64,000 bases of DNA, from positions 4,154,001 to 4,218,000 of the forward strand of contig OZ244626.1 in the NCBI GenBank assembly GCA_965218495.1, given 5' to 3'. Each line of letters starts with the position of its first letter. Within the stretch, counting starts at the first letter, position 1. Position numbers and translations under genes: made by a program. Below, piece after piece: positions 35,532-45,158 of this stretch. The stretch comes from G965218495 sp965218495 (lineage in GTDB: Bacteria; Bacteroidota; Rhodothermia; Rhodothermales; Bin80). The notes under the pieces were generated by a model. It was not told where the DNA came from. It saw only the letters and a list, made by a program, of their open reading frames with translations, and ran no database searches.

Positions 35532-37862
35532 AGAAGGTCCAGGCTTCAGTAAGTACGGTTGACGCACCGCATACGCCCCCGGCTTCGGGCCGTTTTCCGC
35601 TGCCCGGCGCGTTATCCTGCTACGGTGCCAGTCTCCCTGAAGCTGCCGCCAATGGGAGCTCGTTCTGAGAAACTCATGGTCCGAATGTATTTCATCAAGG
35701 CCATTGGGGGGCTGAGTTGAGCGATCCCCAGCCCGTTGCAAGCCACACGGAGGACCAATGCGGGCGATGTTCGGGCAGTCAAAGCGCCGCTGGCCCCTCG
35801 CGGTTCTCCATCAGGGACCATTGGTGCATGGAACCCCCTGCTTTTGAGCCCCTTTGGTGTAGACAGGGCCTACCCTGCCTGCACGTGCACTATGTAGTGT
35901 CCGTTTTGGATGCGCTTCTGCGCGCGAACGGAAGTGGAGGCGCTGCTGACCCCGCCGCTAACAGCGCTTGGGAATAATCACCCATTGCATTTCGTCGAAG
36001 CGCTCCCAATACCGGGCCCATCTCCGTGCCGCGCAGTCTGCTACCAGGAACGTCAAGTAGCGGGCGTGCCGAACGAGCCGAACGCCCACTTTGAGATACT
36101 TTTTCCGAAAGGTTGTCAAGCTCATGTACGGACGCTGGGGCACATGCAAAGTGCTGCGCGCCACATGCAGCAGCCCGTACGCCAACAGGTTCAGCAGGAA
36201 CAGGGCTGCGTTGCGTGCGGACACGTCCCCTTCCTCCGCTGCGGGCACCGCTATGTCCGCACCGCCACCTGCCTGTGCACGCCTGCGAGGCGAAGAAGAC
36301 AGCGCCAGCGGGCAGGCCGCCTTCAGCTCACCCAAGTGCTTTTCGGCCTTGCCTCTCTTGCGGTAGCATCGTGAAAGCTGCGCCGAGGGGTAGTCCGCCA
36401 GACTCAGGTTGGTGATCAAGAAGTAACATTCTGGATAAAGGGTGCTGGTATGCGGGGGGATCACCAAGACCACGCGACGTTCGCAGTGCCATGACTGCGC
36501 CTGATACGCCAACTCAAAGTACTGGTACGTTAAGCACCATCCCGCTTTCACGTACGGTGCCGCCAGGTTCCGCAACACGTTGTTCTTTTTCAGGCGCATC
36601 ACATAGCCGATGTCGGCCCGCTCCAGCTTCGTGCAGAGCTTCCCGTCATTAAAGCCCGCGTCAAGCCGTACGATTACGCGATCGGCCACATGCTTGCGGG
36701 CCCGCCTGGCAATCTTAAGGATGAAGTCGTGGCAACCCCGTACAATATGCCGGTTGCCCGGGCGCAACATTCCGCCCAAAATGTCGCCCGTTTCCCCGCA
36801 AACGGCGATCAGCGCCTGATAGATGGTGCGTCGGTAGTGCCCGTTGTACGCGCTGCCCTGCTGACGACCGTGGGTATCGATAGGCATCCCATCCACATCG
36901 ATCACCAGCGTATGGTGGCGCCTGCCACCGTTGCGCACCAACAAGTGCTCCAAGCCAAGCTTGGTTACCATCCGGCCCACGGCGGCCAGATTGCATTGGA
37001 GACTCAGCATCCCCAGTAGCCGGGAGAGGGTGGGCTGCGAAGCCACGCCGTGTTCCGCGGTGTACGCGGCCGCGCTCCGCTTCAACGAAGTGGTCACACG
37101 CACGGTCGGATCGTGCCGCATATCCTGGCTATCGCGCTGGTGTCCCCAGCCTTGCACGAGCAAGATCAGCCACTGCACCAGCAGCTTCGCCAGGCTATGG
37201 GTGCAGCGTCGCTTGTCGCGATAATCGGTCAGCTCCTCCGCGAGGCGCTCCCCCAGGTGGGTGGCGTCTAGTAGCTCGCGCCCGATGAGGGCACCGCCGT
37301 CAGAGGAGAGCGACTCCTTGTTGGAGCCCTCGATTCTCACCGATCTGTTAAAGGATACAGTCCGCTTAAAAGCCATACCGGATATTAGTTTAGCGATGGT
37401 GGTGAAACGCTCTTCAGGCCCATAGGCTCCGGTAATGCCGCAGCCTGACCGCCCCACGGTGCTGCGTGAGCGCTGCGCATGCCTGCAGTGCACAGGCTTA
37501 TCGTTCGCGCCTGGTGATACGCAGCATTACCGCAGCAGACTGCCGATCCAAGTACCGGTACCGTAGACGCAGGTACACCCCGTAAGCGATGGTGCACCGG
37601 CTTCGCTGCAGCGCACCTTTGAAGCGCACCGGAACCTGGCCTCCGACTGTCCGACTCAGGCGAAAAAGGGCGTCAAAAGGCTCCGCCGAAGCACCATGCG
37701 CGCGTTCACCCAGTAGCCTCGGATCAACTTACTCTGCTCGGGTCGCTGAATCGAGCCAAGTGGACTGTGAAACACATGATAGTCTGCGTATTCTCTGCCC
37801 AACAGATAATAACTCTGACCCCAAAGCACCACGGCACCAATGTCTGAATGAATTAGAGGGGG
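35479..37862 (-). mobile_element. IS1380-family insertion sequence
   Basis: Flanked by the 4-bp duplication ATCG (35475-35478 and 37863-37866), as expected for IS1380. Ends are imperfect inverted repeats (CCCGATTAATTCA on the left; CCCCTCTAATTCA from the right, 10 of 13 matching). At 2384 bp it is long for the family, with ~480 bp of apparently non-coding sequence on each side of the transposase. Removal restores an open frame between the two host gene halves. Confidence 0.85.
35958..37376 (-). CDS. IS1380-family transposase
   Basis: 472 residues from ATG 37376 (MAFKRTVSFN); an upstream in-frame ATG at 37493 adds 39 residues of unlikely sequence. DDE residues: VIDVDGMPIDTHGRQQGSAYNGH, RLDAGFNDGKLCTKL and YRKRGKAEKHLGELK. 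The C-terminal block AALFLLNLLAYGLLHVARS is typical of the family. A low-complexity SSSPRRRAQAGGGAD insertion lies near residue 390. Confidence 0.92.
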   Translation of the reverse strand: MAFKRTVSFNRSVRIEGSNKESLSSDGGALIGRELLDATHLGERLAEELTDYRDKRRCTHSLAKLLVQWLILLVQGWGHQRDSQDMRHDPTVRVTTSLKRSAAAYTAEHGVASQPTLSRLLGMLSLQCNLAAVGRMVTKLGLEHLLVRNGGRRHHTLVIDVDGMPIDTHGRQQGSAYNGHYRRTIYQALIAVCGETGDILGGMLRPGNRHIVRGCHDFILKIARRARKHVADRVIVRLDAGFNDGKLCTKLERADIGYVMRLKKNNVLRNLAAPYVKAGWCLTYQYFELAYQAQSWHCERRVVLVIPPHTSTLYPECYFLITNLSLADYPSAQLSRCYRKRGKAEKHLGELKAACPLALSSSPRRRAQAGGGADIAVPAAEEGDVSARNAALFLLNLLAYGLLHVARSTLHVPQRPYMSLTTFRKKYLKVGVRLVRHARYLTFLVADCAARRWARYWERFDEMQWVIIPKRC

Positions 37863-37865
37863 ATC

Positions 37866-40556
37866 GTGAATCACCTCACCAACGCCCGGCAGTTGATGGT
37901 TGGGCTAAGAGCAGCAGAGCCCTATCCGTTTATCGAAATGACAGTGCCTGACGCAATCGTCGGCACCCTGGATCGCGGAGATTCTACGGCGGTCCGCTTC
38001 CAGTTTAAGGTGGCCTCGATTGTACGCCAGAATCGCAGAATACAATTCTATACCCGAATTCAGGAAGGGGCACAGGTGGATGAGCCCGACATGCTCTCTT
38101 TTGGCGTCAACATGGCGAATGATGAAGTTCACGATGCCCTAAGCGCCCTCTACACAGCTACCAATGGTGACAACTGGCGCCGCAATGACGGCTGGGACAT
38201 TTCTCGAGTTCCCACTTCCGAGGAGCTGGCCCAGTGGTATGGGGTCTACCTTCCCTCCGGATTCTTGCTAGGACTGCACTTGGGTGACAACAATCTGAGC
38301 GGGACCATACCAGCAGGCCTAGCTAGACTCTCTTTCTTGCAGGAGCTCAATCTGAATTCCAACTCGCTTGATGGGTACATACCCACAGAACTAAGCCATC
38401 TTACTCAACTGCGGAGACTCAATCTGGGCAAAAATTTGCTCACCGGATGGATTTTCAGTGAGCTGGGAAACCTGTCAGAACTAAGACAATTGCGGCTGAA
38501 CGACAACGACCTTTATTACAAAATTCCCCGTGAGCTCGGCAATCTCGCTCAACTAAGAAGGCTCGATCTTCACAACAACTCCTTCGACGGGCCGCTGCCC
38601 CCAGAGCTGGGCAATCTCACTCAACTACAAAGGCTCGATCTTCACAACAACTCCTTCGACGGGCCGCTACCCCCAGAGCTGGGCAATCTCGCTCAATTAC
38701 AAAGGCTCGATCTTCACAACAACCCCTTCGACGGGCCGCTGCCCCTGGAGCTCGGCAACCTCGCTCACCTGGAGGAGCTCCACCTGCACCACAACAAGTT
38801 CAATGGGCAGATACCCGGTGAATTGGGTAACCTCGCTCGATTAGAGGAACTCAACCTAAGCCACAACGAATTCACCGGACAGATGCCCAGTGAATTGGGC
38901 AATCTCGCTCAACTAGAATGGCTTAATCTGCACTGGAATAGCCTCAGCGGACCGATTCCCTCGGAATTGGGTAACCTCGCTCGACTAAAGGAGCTCAACC
39001 TGAACAACAACAGGCTCGGCGGGAAAATCCCCAGTGAATTGGGCAACCTCGCTCAATTAAAGAGACTCAATCTGGACAGGAATAGGCTCACCGGACCGAT
39101 TCCTTCGGAACTGGGTAACCTCGCGCAACTGGAACAACTCTATCTGAAAGTTAACCTGGCACTCACGGGGCAAATACCGAGAGAATTCGGCAAACTCGCG
39201 CAACTGAAAACGCTCGACCTGGGATGGAATAGGCTCAGCGGACCAATACCCTCGGAGCTGGGCAACCTCGCGCAACTGGAACAACTCCATTTGGGGAATA
39301 ACCCGCTTCTCACCGGGCAGATACCGCGAGAACTGGGCAACCTCGCGCAACTGAAAACGCTCGACCTGGGATGGAATAGGCTCAGCGGACCAATACCCTC
39401 GGAGCTGGGCAACCTCGCGCAACTGAAAACGCTCGATCTGGATAGGAACAGGCTCAGCGGACCAATACCCTCGGAGCTGGGCAACCTCGCTCAGCTACAA
39501 AGGCTCGACCTGAGCAACAACTCGCTCATCGGGACTTTGCCAAGGAATCTGATGCAGCTGACACAATTGACGTACTTATATTTTTACGGCCAAGATGTAT
39601 GTGCACCAAATGATGATGTTTTCCAAGCGTGGCTAGGCAGAATCCCATACGCTTATGGCCCTACGTGTCCCACATTCTCATTTACAGACACTGTCGCAGA
39701 TCAATTTTACCCGCTGGGACAGGCTATCGCAAATCTCGTTCTTCCCGAAGTGACCGGTGGTACACCTCCCTACACGTACGCGCTGGCGCCGACGCTGCCA
39801 GCGGGACTAAATTTTGATGCACATACGCGTGTAATAAGCGGTACACCGACAGCTTTGACACCCGCAACCCTATACACTTACTCTGCCAAGGACGCTGCCG
39901 GACAGGACACTAGCCTTACGTTTAGTATCGAGGTTGTAGCATTCATTTCGTTTGCGGGTGTGATCGCAGATCATACATTCCAGCGCGCGAAAGCAATTAC
40001 GCCATTCGTTTTGCTCGAGGCCACTGGGGGAGGACCTCCGAGTGAATATACACTGACCCCCGACCTGCCCGCAGGACTAACCTTCGACAATTCCACCCGT
40101 ACCATCAGCGGGATACCGACCGTGACCGCCGCTGCCACTTCATATACGTTCAAGGCCACCGGCACGAATGGATCCAGTGATAGTGTGAGGTTTAGCATTA
40201 CGGTGCACGGCCCAGTGAACGCCGAGAATGAATCTTTGCCGGTAGCGTTCGCCTTGCGCGGCAACTATCCTAACCCGTTTCACCAAGCCACGCACATTTC
40301 ATTTGACTTGCCTTGGCGCGCCAACGTGCGCGTGAATGTGACCGATGTCTTGGGCCGGCGTGTCCTGGCGCTTCCATACCAAGACATGACAGCAGGCTGG
40401 GAACGATCTATTCGTTTGGATGGTGCTGCCTTGTCCCCGGGTCCCTATGTGTACCGGGTCTACGTACAATCACCAGCGGGTGATGCGGTACACGCCGGTA
40501 GGGATTGCACATTTTCAAGTTGGGAATTGGAGAGTTGCTGTGGAGGTGGACCCTAG
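37866..40556 (+). CDS. LRR / Ig-like / T9SS exoprotein: 3' part of the gene split by IS1380
   Basis: Not an independent gene: the GTG at 37866 is an internal codon. Residues ~1-90 complete a beta-sandwich domain begun in the upstream half (SGESVTVKVVI | NHLTNARQL). Then come about 18 plant-type 24-residue leucine-rich repeats (consensus LxLxxNxLxGPIPSELGNLAQL), two He_PIG Ig-like domains (PAGLNFDAHTRVISGTPT, PAGLTFDNSTRTISGIPT) and a type IX sorting domain (GNYPNPFHQATHISFDL). The final 18 codons after 40500 are read from an IS256-like element. The original end lies at 43175-43194 (ILVHVH, then TGA). Expression is unlikely without the 5' half. Confidence 0.85.
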   Translation: MNHLTNARQLMVGLRAAEPYPFIEMTVPDAIVGTLDRGDSTAVRFQFKVASIVRQNRRIQFYTRIQEGAQVDEPDMLSFGVNMANDEVHDALSALYTATNGDNWRRNDGWDISRVPTSEELAQWYGVYLPSGFLLGLHLGDNNLSGTIPAGLARLSFLQELNLNSNSLDGYIPTELSHLTQLRRLNLGKNLLTGWIFSELGNLSELRQLRLNDNDLYYKIPRELGNLAQLRRLDLHNNSFDGPLPPELGNLTQLQRLDLHNNSFDGPLPPELGNLAQLQRLDLHNNPFDGPLPLELGNLAHLEELHLHHNKFNGQIPGELGNLARLEELNLSHNEFTGQMPSELGNLAQLEWLNLHWNSLSGPIPSELGNLARLKELNLNNNRLGGKIPSELGNLAQLKRLNLDRNRLTGPIPSELGNLAQLEQLYLKVNLALTGQIPREFGKLAQLKTLDLGWNRLSGPIPSELGNLAQLEQLHLGNNPLLTGQIPRELGNLAQLKTLDLGWNRLSGPIPSELGNLAQLKTLDLDRNRLSGPIPSELGNLAQLQRLDLSNNSLIGTLPRNLMQLTQLTYLYFYGQDVCAPNDDVFQAWLGRIPYAYGPTCPTFSFTDTVADQFYPLGQAIANLVLPEVTGGTPPYTYALAPTLPAGLNFDAHTRVISGTPTALTPATLYTYSAKDAAGQDTSLTFSIEVVAFISFAGVIADHTFQRAKAITPFVLLEATGGGPPSEYTLTPDLPAGLTFDNSTRTISGIPTVTAAATSYTFKATGTNGSSDSVRFSITVHGPVNAENESLPVAFALRGNYPNPFHQATHISFDLPWRANVRVNVTDVLGRRVLALPYQDMTAGWERSIRLDGAALSPGPYVYRVYVQSPAGDAVHAGRDCTFSSWELESCCGGGP
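38290..39560 (+). repeat. tandem 72-bp leucine-rich-repeat units
   Basis: DNA-level tandem repeats of about 72 bp encoding the LRR array. Neighbouring units share long near-identical stretches (for example around 38560-38720 and 39220-39480), indicating recent unit duplication or gene conversion. Confidence 0.85.
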
Positions 40557-40580
40557 CCTCCACCATTCCTTTCCAACCAT

Positions 40581-41549
40581 ATGAACCCCTCACAGCCTGT
40601 TTTGGGGAGGTCTGAGGCGCCTTTAGACGCCCAGATCAATCCCTCCGGTGACGCGCGGCGGCTTCTGATGAAGCTCTGCACGCACATACTGCAACAATTG
40701 ACCACCGACTGGCCCATGCCGGCAGCGCAGCAGCAGCCGGTGCCACCGCCCGTAGTGATCAAGCCTTCTGCTGCGACCCAGGACACAAAGCCGGACTCGG
40801 CGCAGTTGAATGAAGCATGGCAGCTGCTGCATTCGCGCAGTCTGCAAGACGACCCGATCGTTGCGATCTGGCTGCGCGGGCTGTGCCCACGCGGCGTTAA
40901 CATCGTTCTAGGAGCGGGTCTGACCATCGCGGGCTATCGCCGCATACTTGGCCTGGTAGCGTGCTACCCTGAGAACGTCTCTGCTCTTGCGTCCTTTGTG
41001 CAGTCGCTGTCCGATCGTGGTCTTTCGGCCGCCGACGGGCTGCTCTGTGTGCTGCCCAGCAGTACGGGACTTCAATCGGCGGTGCGCCAGGTGTTCGGCC
41101 CCAGGGTCGCTATACAGCGCTGTCTCAATACGCTGTTGGATCAAGTCACCTGTGGTCTTCCGGAAGACCTTGTTCCTGTGTATCGCAATCGCCTCCGCCA
41201 GGCATGGAATGGGTTCGATGCCCGGGAAGCTGAACGCGCACTCACCCGTATTCACCAGGACTTGACGCGCGTCAATCGGTCCGCAGCGAAGGTTCTGTGG
41301 GAGGGCCTGGAGCAATCTCTGACGATTCAACGCACGGGCATGCTGCTCAAGCTCGACAGGGGGCTGCGCGTGATGCGCTTCATGGATGCCATCGGTCGCA
41401 GGTTGCAGGCCCCGGCCAGCGCCGTTTTCCAGCGACGCGAACAGATGGCACTGACACTGTTGGAACACGAGGCTCAGCTGCGCCGTGTGGCCCATGCGGC
41501 CTATCTGCCACAACTTCGTGAGAGTCTCATCAACCTCAACGCCGTATGA
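40581..41549 (+). CDS. Accessory protein of IS256-like element: transposase paralogue lacking catalytic residues
   Basis: 322 residues. The C-terminal two thirds align in order with the mutator-type transposase encoded next to it: LGLVACYPENVSALASFVQSL against LGFAESRTENSAQVESLLQDL, LLCVLPSSTGLQSAVRQVFG against LLVQVDGSRGLRKGIGAVFG, and AIQRCLNTLLDQVT against VFQRCQWHKRTNVT. The catalytic VDG Asp is replaced by LPS, and no IIENLNS Glu is visible. Its stop overlaps the transposase start (ATGA at 41546-41549), implying coupled translation. Conserved in copy B, so it is probably functional, for instance as a regulator or structural subunit. The role is inference. Confidence 0.8.
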   Translation: MNPSQPVLGRSEAPLDAQINPSGDARRLLMKLCTHILQQLTTDWPMPAAQQQPVPPPVVIKPSAATQDTKPDSAQLNEAWQLLHSRSLQDDPIVAIWLRGLCPRGVNIVLGAGLTIAGYRRILGLVACYPENVSALASFVQSLSDRGLSAADGLLCVLPSSTGLQSAVRQVFGPRVAIQRCLNTLLDQVTCGLPEDLVPVYRNRLRQAWNGFDAREAERALTRIHQDLTRVNRSAAKVLWEGLEQSLTIQRTGMLLKLDRGLRVMRFMDAIGRRLQAPASAVFQRREQMALTLLEHEAQLRRVAHAAYLPQLRESLINLNAV

Positions 41550-42862
41550 TGACCCATACCCCTATGCTGGATCAATCACTCATCGAGGACCTTCGCGGGC
41601 TTGCGCAAAGGAATTTCATCGGCCTGGCCAGCTGCCTTGGATATCTCGATGATCTTCTTACCAAGATGGCCACATGGGTCATGGAAGCCGAGGCCCACTT
41701 CATATGCGGCGCACGTGGGAAGCACCATAAGACAGGCTTTCAGCGCTGGGGGACGAATCCGGGTTCCATCCGCGTCGGTTTGGAGCGCATTGCGGTCCGC
41801 GTTCCGCGCGTACGGAATGTACGAACCAGAAAGGAGCGTCCTCTGCAAACGTACCGCCTTTTGCGCGAGCGTGGGCTTATGGACCGGGAAAGCGTGGTAA
41901 GAAGGTTGCTGTGTGGACTCTCGCGGCGCAATTACAGGCAGGCGGCCCAAGTCTTCACCGATAGTATGGGGTTGAGTGCCAGCAGCATAGGCAACGCCTT
42001 CATTACGCAGACGGCAGCGCTACTGAAGGCATTTGAGACGCGCCGCTTCGATCAGCACACCTTTGCGGTGCTCCTGCTTGATGGCAAGTATCTGGCTGGT
42101 GTGCAGATGATAGTAGCGATGGGCATCACGACCGAGGGCGAGAAGGTCGTCCTGGGCTTTGCGGAAAGCCGTACCGAGAACAGTGCGCAGGTGGAATCGC
42201 TGTTGCAGGATCTGTTGCATCGGGGCTTCACCCATACCGACAAGCTGTTGGTACAGGTGGACGGCAGCCGCGGGCTTCGCAAGGGGATCGGCGCGGTGTT
42301 TGGGGATGCGGTCGTATTCCAGCGCTGCCAATGGCACAAGCGTACCAATGTGACGCGTCACATCAAAAGCGAGCCAGCGGCCACGCATATGAAGCGTCGG
42401 CTTCAGGCGGCTTGGGAGCTACCCACGTACAAGGAGGCACGGGCGGCGCTTGTGTCGCTGCATGAAACGCTGCAGCGGTCGTGTCCGAAGGCCGCACGCA
42501 GTCTGGAGGAGGGTTTGGAGGATACGCTGACGCTTCACCGGTTGGGGGTGCGGAACCAGGCTGTCAGAGACAGTCTGAAGACGACAAACATCATCGAGAA
42601 CCTCAACAGCATTATTGCGAACCGATCACGGAACGTGAAGCGCTGGGGATCATCGGGGATGCGTCAGCGCTGGTGCGGGGCGATATTCATGCAGTACGAG
42701 TCGAATCTGAAGCCGATACGCCGGGAGGACATGAAGGAGCTGACCCAGGTCCTGAGCACCTCCGGGGGTCGATGGGTTAGTGGGGATTCGGTCTGCCGGC
42801 CCCAAGGGGTTGCAAAGGCAACACCTGCCGCTGGATGCTCCCGCGCAGTAGTGCGCTGCTGA
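41546..42862 (+). CDS. IS256-family (mutator) transposase, copy A
   Basis: 438 residues here against 419 in copy B: the ancestral stop (TAG in copy B) reads AAG at about 42803, adding 19 foreign residues. DDE residues in LLLDGKYLAGVQ, LVQVDGSRGLRKG and KTTNIIENLNSIIANRSRNVKRW. FQRCQWHKRTNV is the family CxxH motif. Cuts and pastes the element with 8-bp duplications. Confidence 0.93.
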   Translation: MMTHTPMLDQSLIEDLRGLAQRNFIGLASCLGYLDDLLTKMATWVMEAEAHFICGARGKHHKTGFQRWGTNPGSIRVGLERIAVRVPRVRNVRTRKERPLQTYRLLRERGLMDRESVVRRLLCGLSRRNYRQAAQVFTDSMGLSASSIGNAFITQTAALLKAFETRRFDQHTFAVLLLDGKYLAGVQMIVAMGITTEGEKVVLGFAESRTENSAQVESLLQDLLHRGFTHTDKLLVQVDGSRGLRKGIGAVFGDAVVFQRCQWHKRTNVTRHIKSEPAATHMKRRLQAAWELPTYKEARAALVSLHETLQRSCPKAARSLEEGLEDTLTLHRLGVRNQAVRDSLKTTNIIENLNSIIANRSRNVKRWGSSGMRQRWCGAIFMQYESNLKPIRREDMKELTQVLSTSGGRWVSGDSVCRPQGVAKATPAAGCSRAVVRC

Positions 42863-43166
42863 CGCTGGCATAACGCAAAACCCGCAGCTGTCTGGACGCT
42901 CTTAGGCGCTGCACCCTGCCAAGATCGCCGCTTACGCGTGCGATCAGAGGATACCTGCGGGATATCGTGCCCGGAAAGTCACTCCACGAGCCTGCCTACG
43001 CCCGAAAATCCGCGTGTGAGCACGCAATTGGGCCCACATAGGCACGCACCGTCCCATTTGCGCCCACACACTCGGCCCGAAGCGCAATCCATTGCCAAAA
43101 GATATCTACTTTGAGGGCCCATCTCGGCAGAATCCGCCGAAACCCAACTAAATTTTGTGCAATCCC

Positions 43167-43537
43167 CGCCGGTATCTTAGTGCATGTCCATTGAGTCGAT
43201 GGATTGCGTTCTGGACTCGATGTCCATGATCCGGAATTGAAGCGGGTCTGGAGTGGCCGTTGCAATCCATTCGTGTGCTTTGAGCTGGGTCTCCGTTTCT
43301 ATTGCTCGATACAAGACGCCAGGTGCGAAGCCCTCTCTCGGTATGTCGCTGAAGTATTGGACTCAGCGAGGCGGCATCTTTCACCTAAGAGGCCGCTAAG
43401 CTCCAGATACGCTTGTGCCCCACCATCGCAGCGCCCATGCGAAAGCCAGCTGGGTGCTAAGGACATAGGCGGCGTCAATCCACAGCGCCAAGAAGTCGCC
43501 CTGTGACAGGAACCGACCAGTGAACATCTCCAGTGAC
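43167..43537. other. end of the LRR exoprotein gene and short spacer between two IS256-like copies
   Basis: Contains the right target duplication of copy A, the orphaned last codons of the exoprotein gene (to TGA 43192-43194) and the left duplication of copy B (CCAGTGAC, 43530-43537). A minus-strand frame from 43395 up to 43529 (ending WWGTSVSGA) joins in frame, across copy B, to sequence at 46212-46408, so copy B may have interrupted a small unidentified gene. Confidence 0.5.
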
Positions 43538-43898
43538 GGGATTGCACATTTTCTAGTTGGGTTTCGGCGGCTTTTGCCGAGATGGGCCCTCAAAGTAGAT
43601 ATCTTTTGGCAATAGATGGCGCTACGGGCCGAGTGTGTGGGTGCAAATGGGACGGTGCAAGCTTATATGGGCCCAAATGCGTGCTCACACGCGGATTTTC
43701 GGGCGCAGGCAGGCTCGTGGAGTGACTTCTCGGGCACGATATCCCGCAGGTATCCTCTGATTGCACGCGTAAGCGGCGATCTTGGCACGGTGCAGCGCCT
43801 CAGAGCGTCCAGACAGCTGCGGGTTTTGCGTTATGCCAGCGTCAGCAGCGCACTACTGCGCGGGGGCATCCAGCGGCAGGTGTTGCCTTTGCAGCCCC

Positions 43899-45158
43899 CT
43901 AGGGCCGGCAGGCCGAATCCCCACTAACCCATCGACCCCCGGAGGTGCTCAGGACCTGGGTCAGCTCCTTCATGTCCTCCCGGCGTATCGGCTTCAGATT
44001 CGACTCGTACTGCATGAATATCGCTCCGCACCAGCGCTGACGCATCCCCGATGATCCCCAGCGCTTCACGTTCCGTGATCGGTTCGCTATAATGCTGTTG
44101 AGGTTCTCGATGATGTTCGTCGTCTTCAGACTGTCTCTGACAGCCTGGTTCCGCACCCCCAACCGGTGAAGTGTCAGCGTATCCTCCAAACCCTCCTCCA
44201 GACTGCGTGCGGCTTTCGGATACGATCGCTGCAGCGCTCCATGCAGCGACACAAGCGCCGCCCGTGCCTCCTTGTACGTGGGTAGCTCCCAAGCCGCCTG
44301 AAGCCGACGCTTCATATGCGTGGCCGCTGGCTCGTTTTTGATGTGACGCGTCACATTGGTACGCTTGTGCCATTGGCAGCGCTGGAATACGACCGCATCC
44401 CCAAACACCGCGCCGATCCCCTTGCGAAGCCCGCGGCTGCCGTCCACCTGTACCAACAGCTTGTCGGTATGGGTGAAGCCCCGATGCAACAGATCCTGCA
44501 ACAGCGACTCCACCTGCGCACTGTTCTCGGTACGACTTTCCGCAAAGCCCAGCACGACCTTCTCGCCCTCGGTCGTGATGCCCATCGCTACGATCATCTG
44601 CACACCAGCCAGATACTTGCCATCAAGCAGGAGCACCGCAAAGGTGTGCTGATCGAAGCGGCGCGTCTCAAATTCCTTCAGTAGCGCTGCCGTCTGCGTC
44701 ATGAAGGCGTTGCCTATGCTGCTGGCACTCAACCCCAGACTATCGGTGAAGACCTGGGCCGCCTGCCTGTAATTGCGCCGCGACAGTCCACACAGCAACC
44801 TTCTTACCACGCTTTCCCGGTCCATAAGCCCACGCTCGCGCAAGAGGCGGTACGTTTGCAGAGGACGCTCCCTTCGGGTTCGTACATTCCGCACGCGCGG
44901 TACGCGGACCGCAATGCGCTCCAAACCGACGCGGATGGAACCCGGATTCGTCCCCCAGCGCTGAAAGCCTGTCTTATGGTGCTTCCCACGGGCGCCGCAT
45001 ATGAAGTGGGCCTCGGCTTCCATGACCCATGTGGCCATCTTGGTAAGAAGATCATCGAGATATCCAAGGCAGCTGGCCAGGCCGATGAAATTCCTTTGCG
45101 CAAGCCCCCGAAGGTCCTCGATGAGTGATTGATCCAGCATAGGGGTATGGGTCATCAT
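43899..45158 (-). CDS. IS256-family (mutator) transposase, copy B
   Basis: 419 residues, intact, with the same DDE motifs as copy A and a normal TAG stop. Starts with ATGATGACC overlapping the stop of the accessory gene. Differs from copy A at a few residues (for example R for K in VRTRRERP and G for E in LHGALQRS). Confidence 0.94.
   Translation of the reverse strand: MMTHTPMLDQSLIEDLRGLAQRNFIGLASCLGYLDDLLTKMATWVMEAEAHFICGARGKHHKTGFQRWGTNPGSIRVGLERIAVRVPRVRNVRTRRERPLQTYRLLRERGLMDRESVVRRLLCGLSRRNYRQAAQVFTDSLGLSASSIGNAFMTQTAALLKEFETRRFDQHTFAVLLLDGKYLAGVQMIVAMGITTEGEKVVLGFAESRTENSAQVESLLQDLLHRGFTHTDKLLVQVDGSRGLRKGIGAVFGDAVVFQRCQWHKRTNVTRHIKNEPAATHMKRRLQAAWELPTYKEARAALVSLHGALQRSYPKAARSLEEGLEDTLTLHRLGVRNQAVRDSLKTTNIIENLNSIIANRSRNVKRWGSSGMRQRWCGAIFMQYESNLKPIRREDMKELTQVLSTSGGRWVSGDSACRP

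Larger units (their letters stand above)
40501..43166 (+). mobile_element. IS256-like element, copy A, two-gene type
   Basis: 2666 bp, ends GGGATTGCACA...GTTGGG and its inverted counterpart, flanked by the 8-bp duplication CGCCGGTA (40493-40500 and 43167-43174). Encodes an accessory paralogue (40581-41549) and a transposase (41546-42862). It sits six codons before the stop of the LRR exoprotein gene. Copy B has the same length and gene content. Confidence 0.92.

Noticed and set aside
37656..37874. 72-codon minus-strand frame in the right flank of IS1380
   Set aside because: It looks partly protein-like but is broken, crosses the IS end and target duplication, and matches nothing I recognise.
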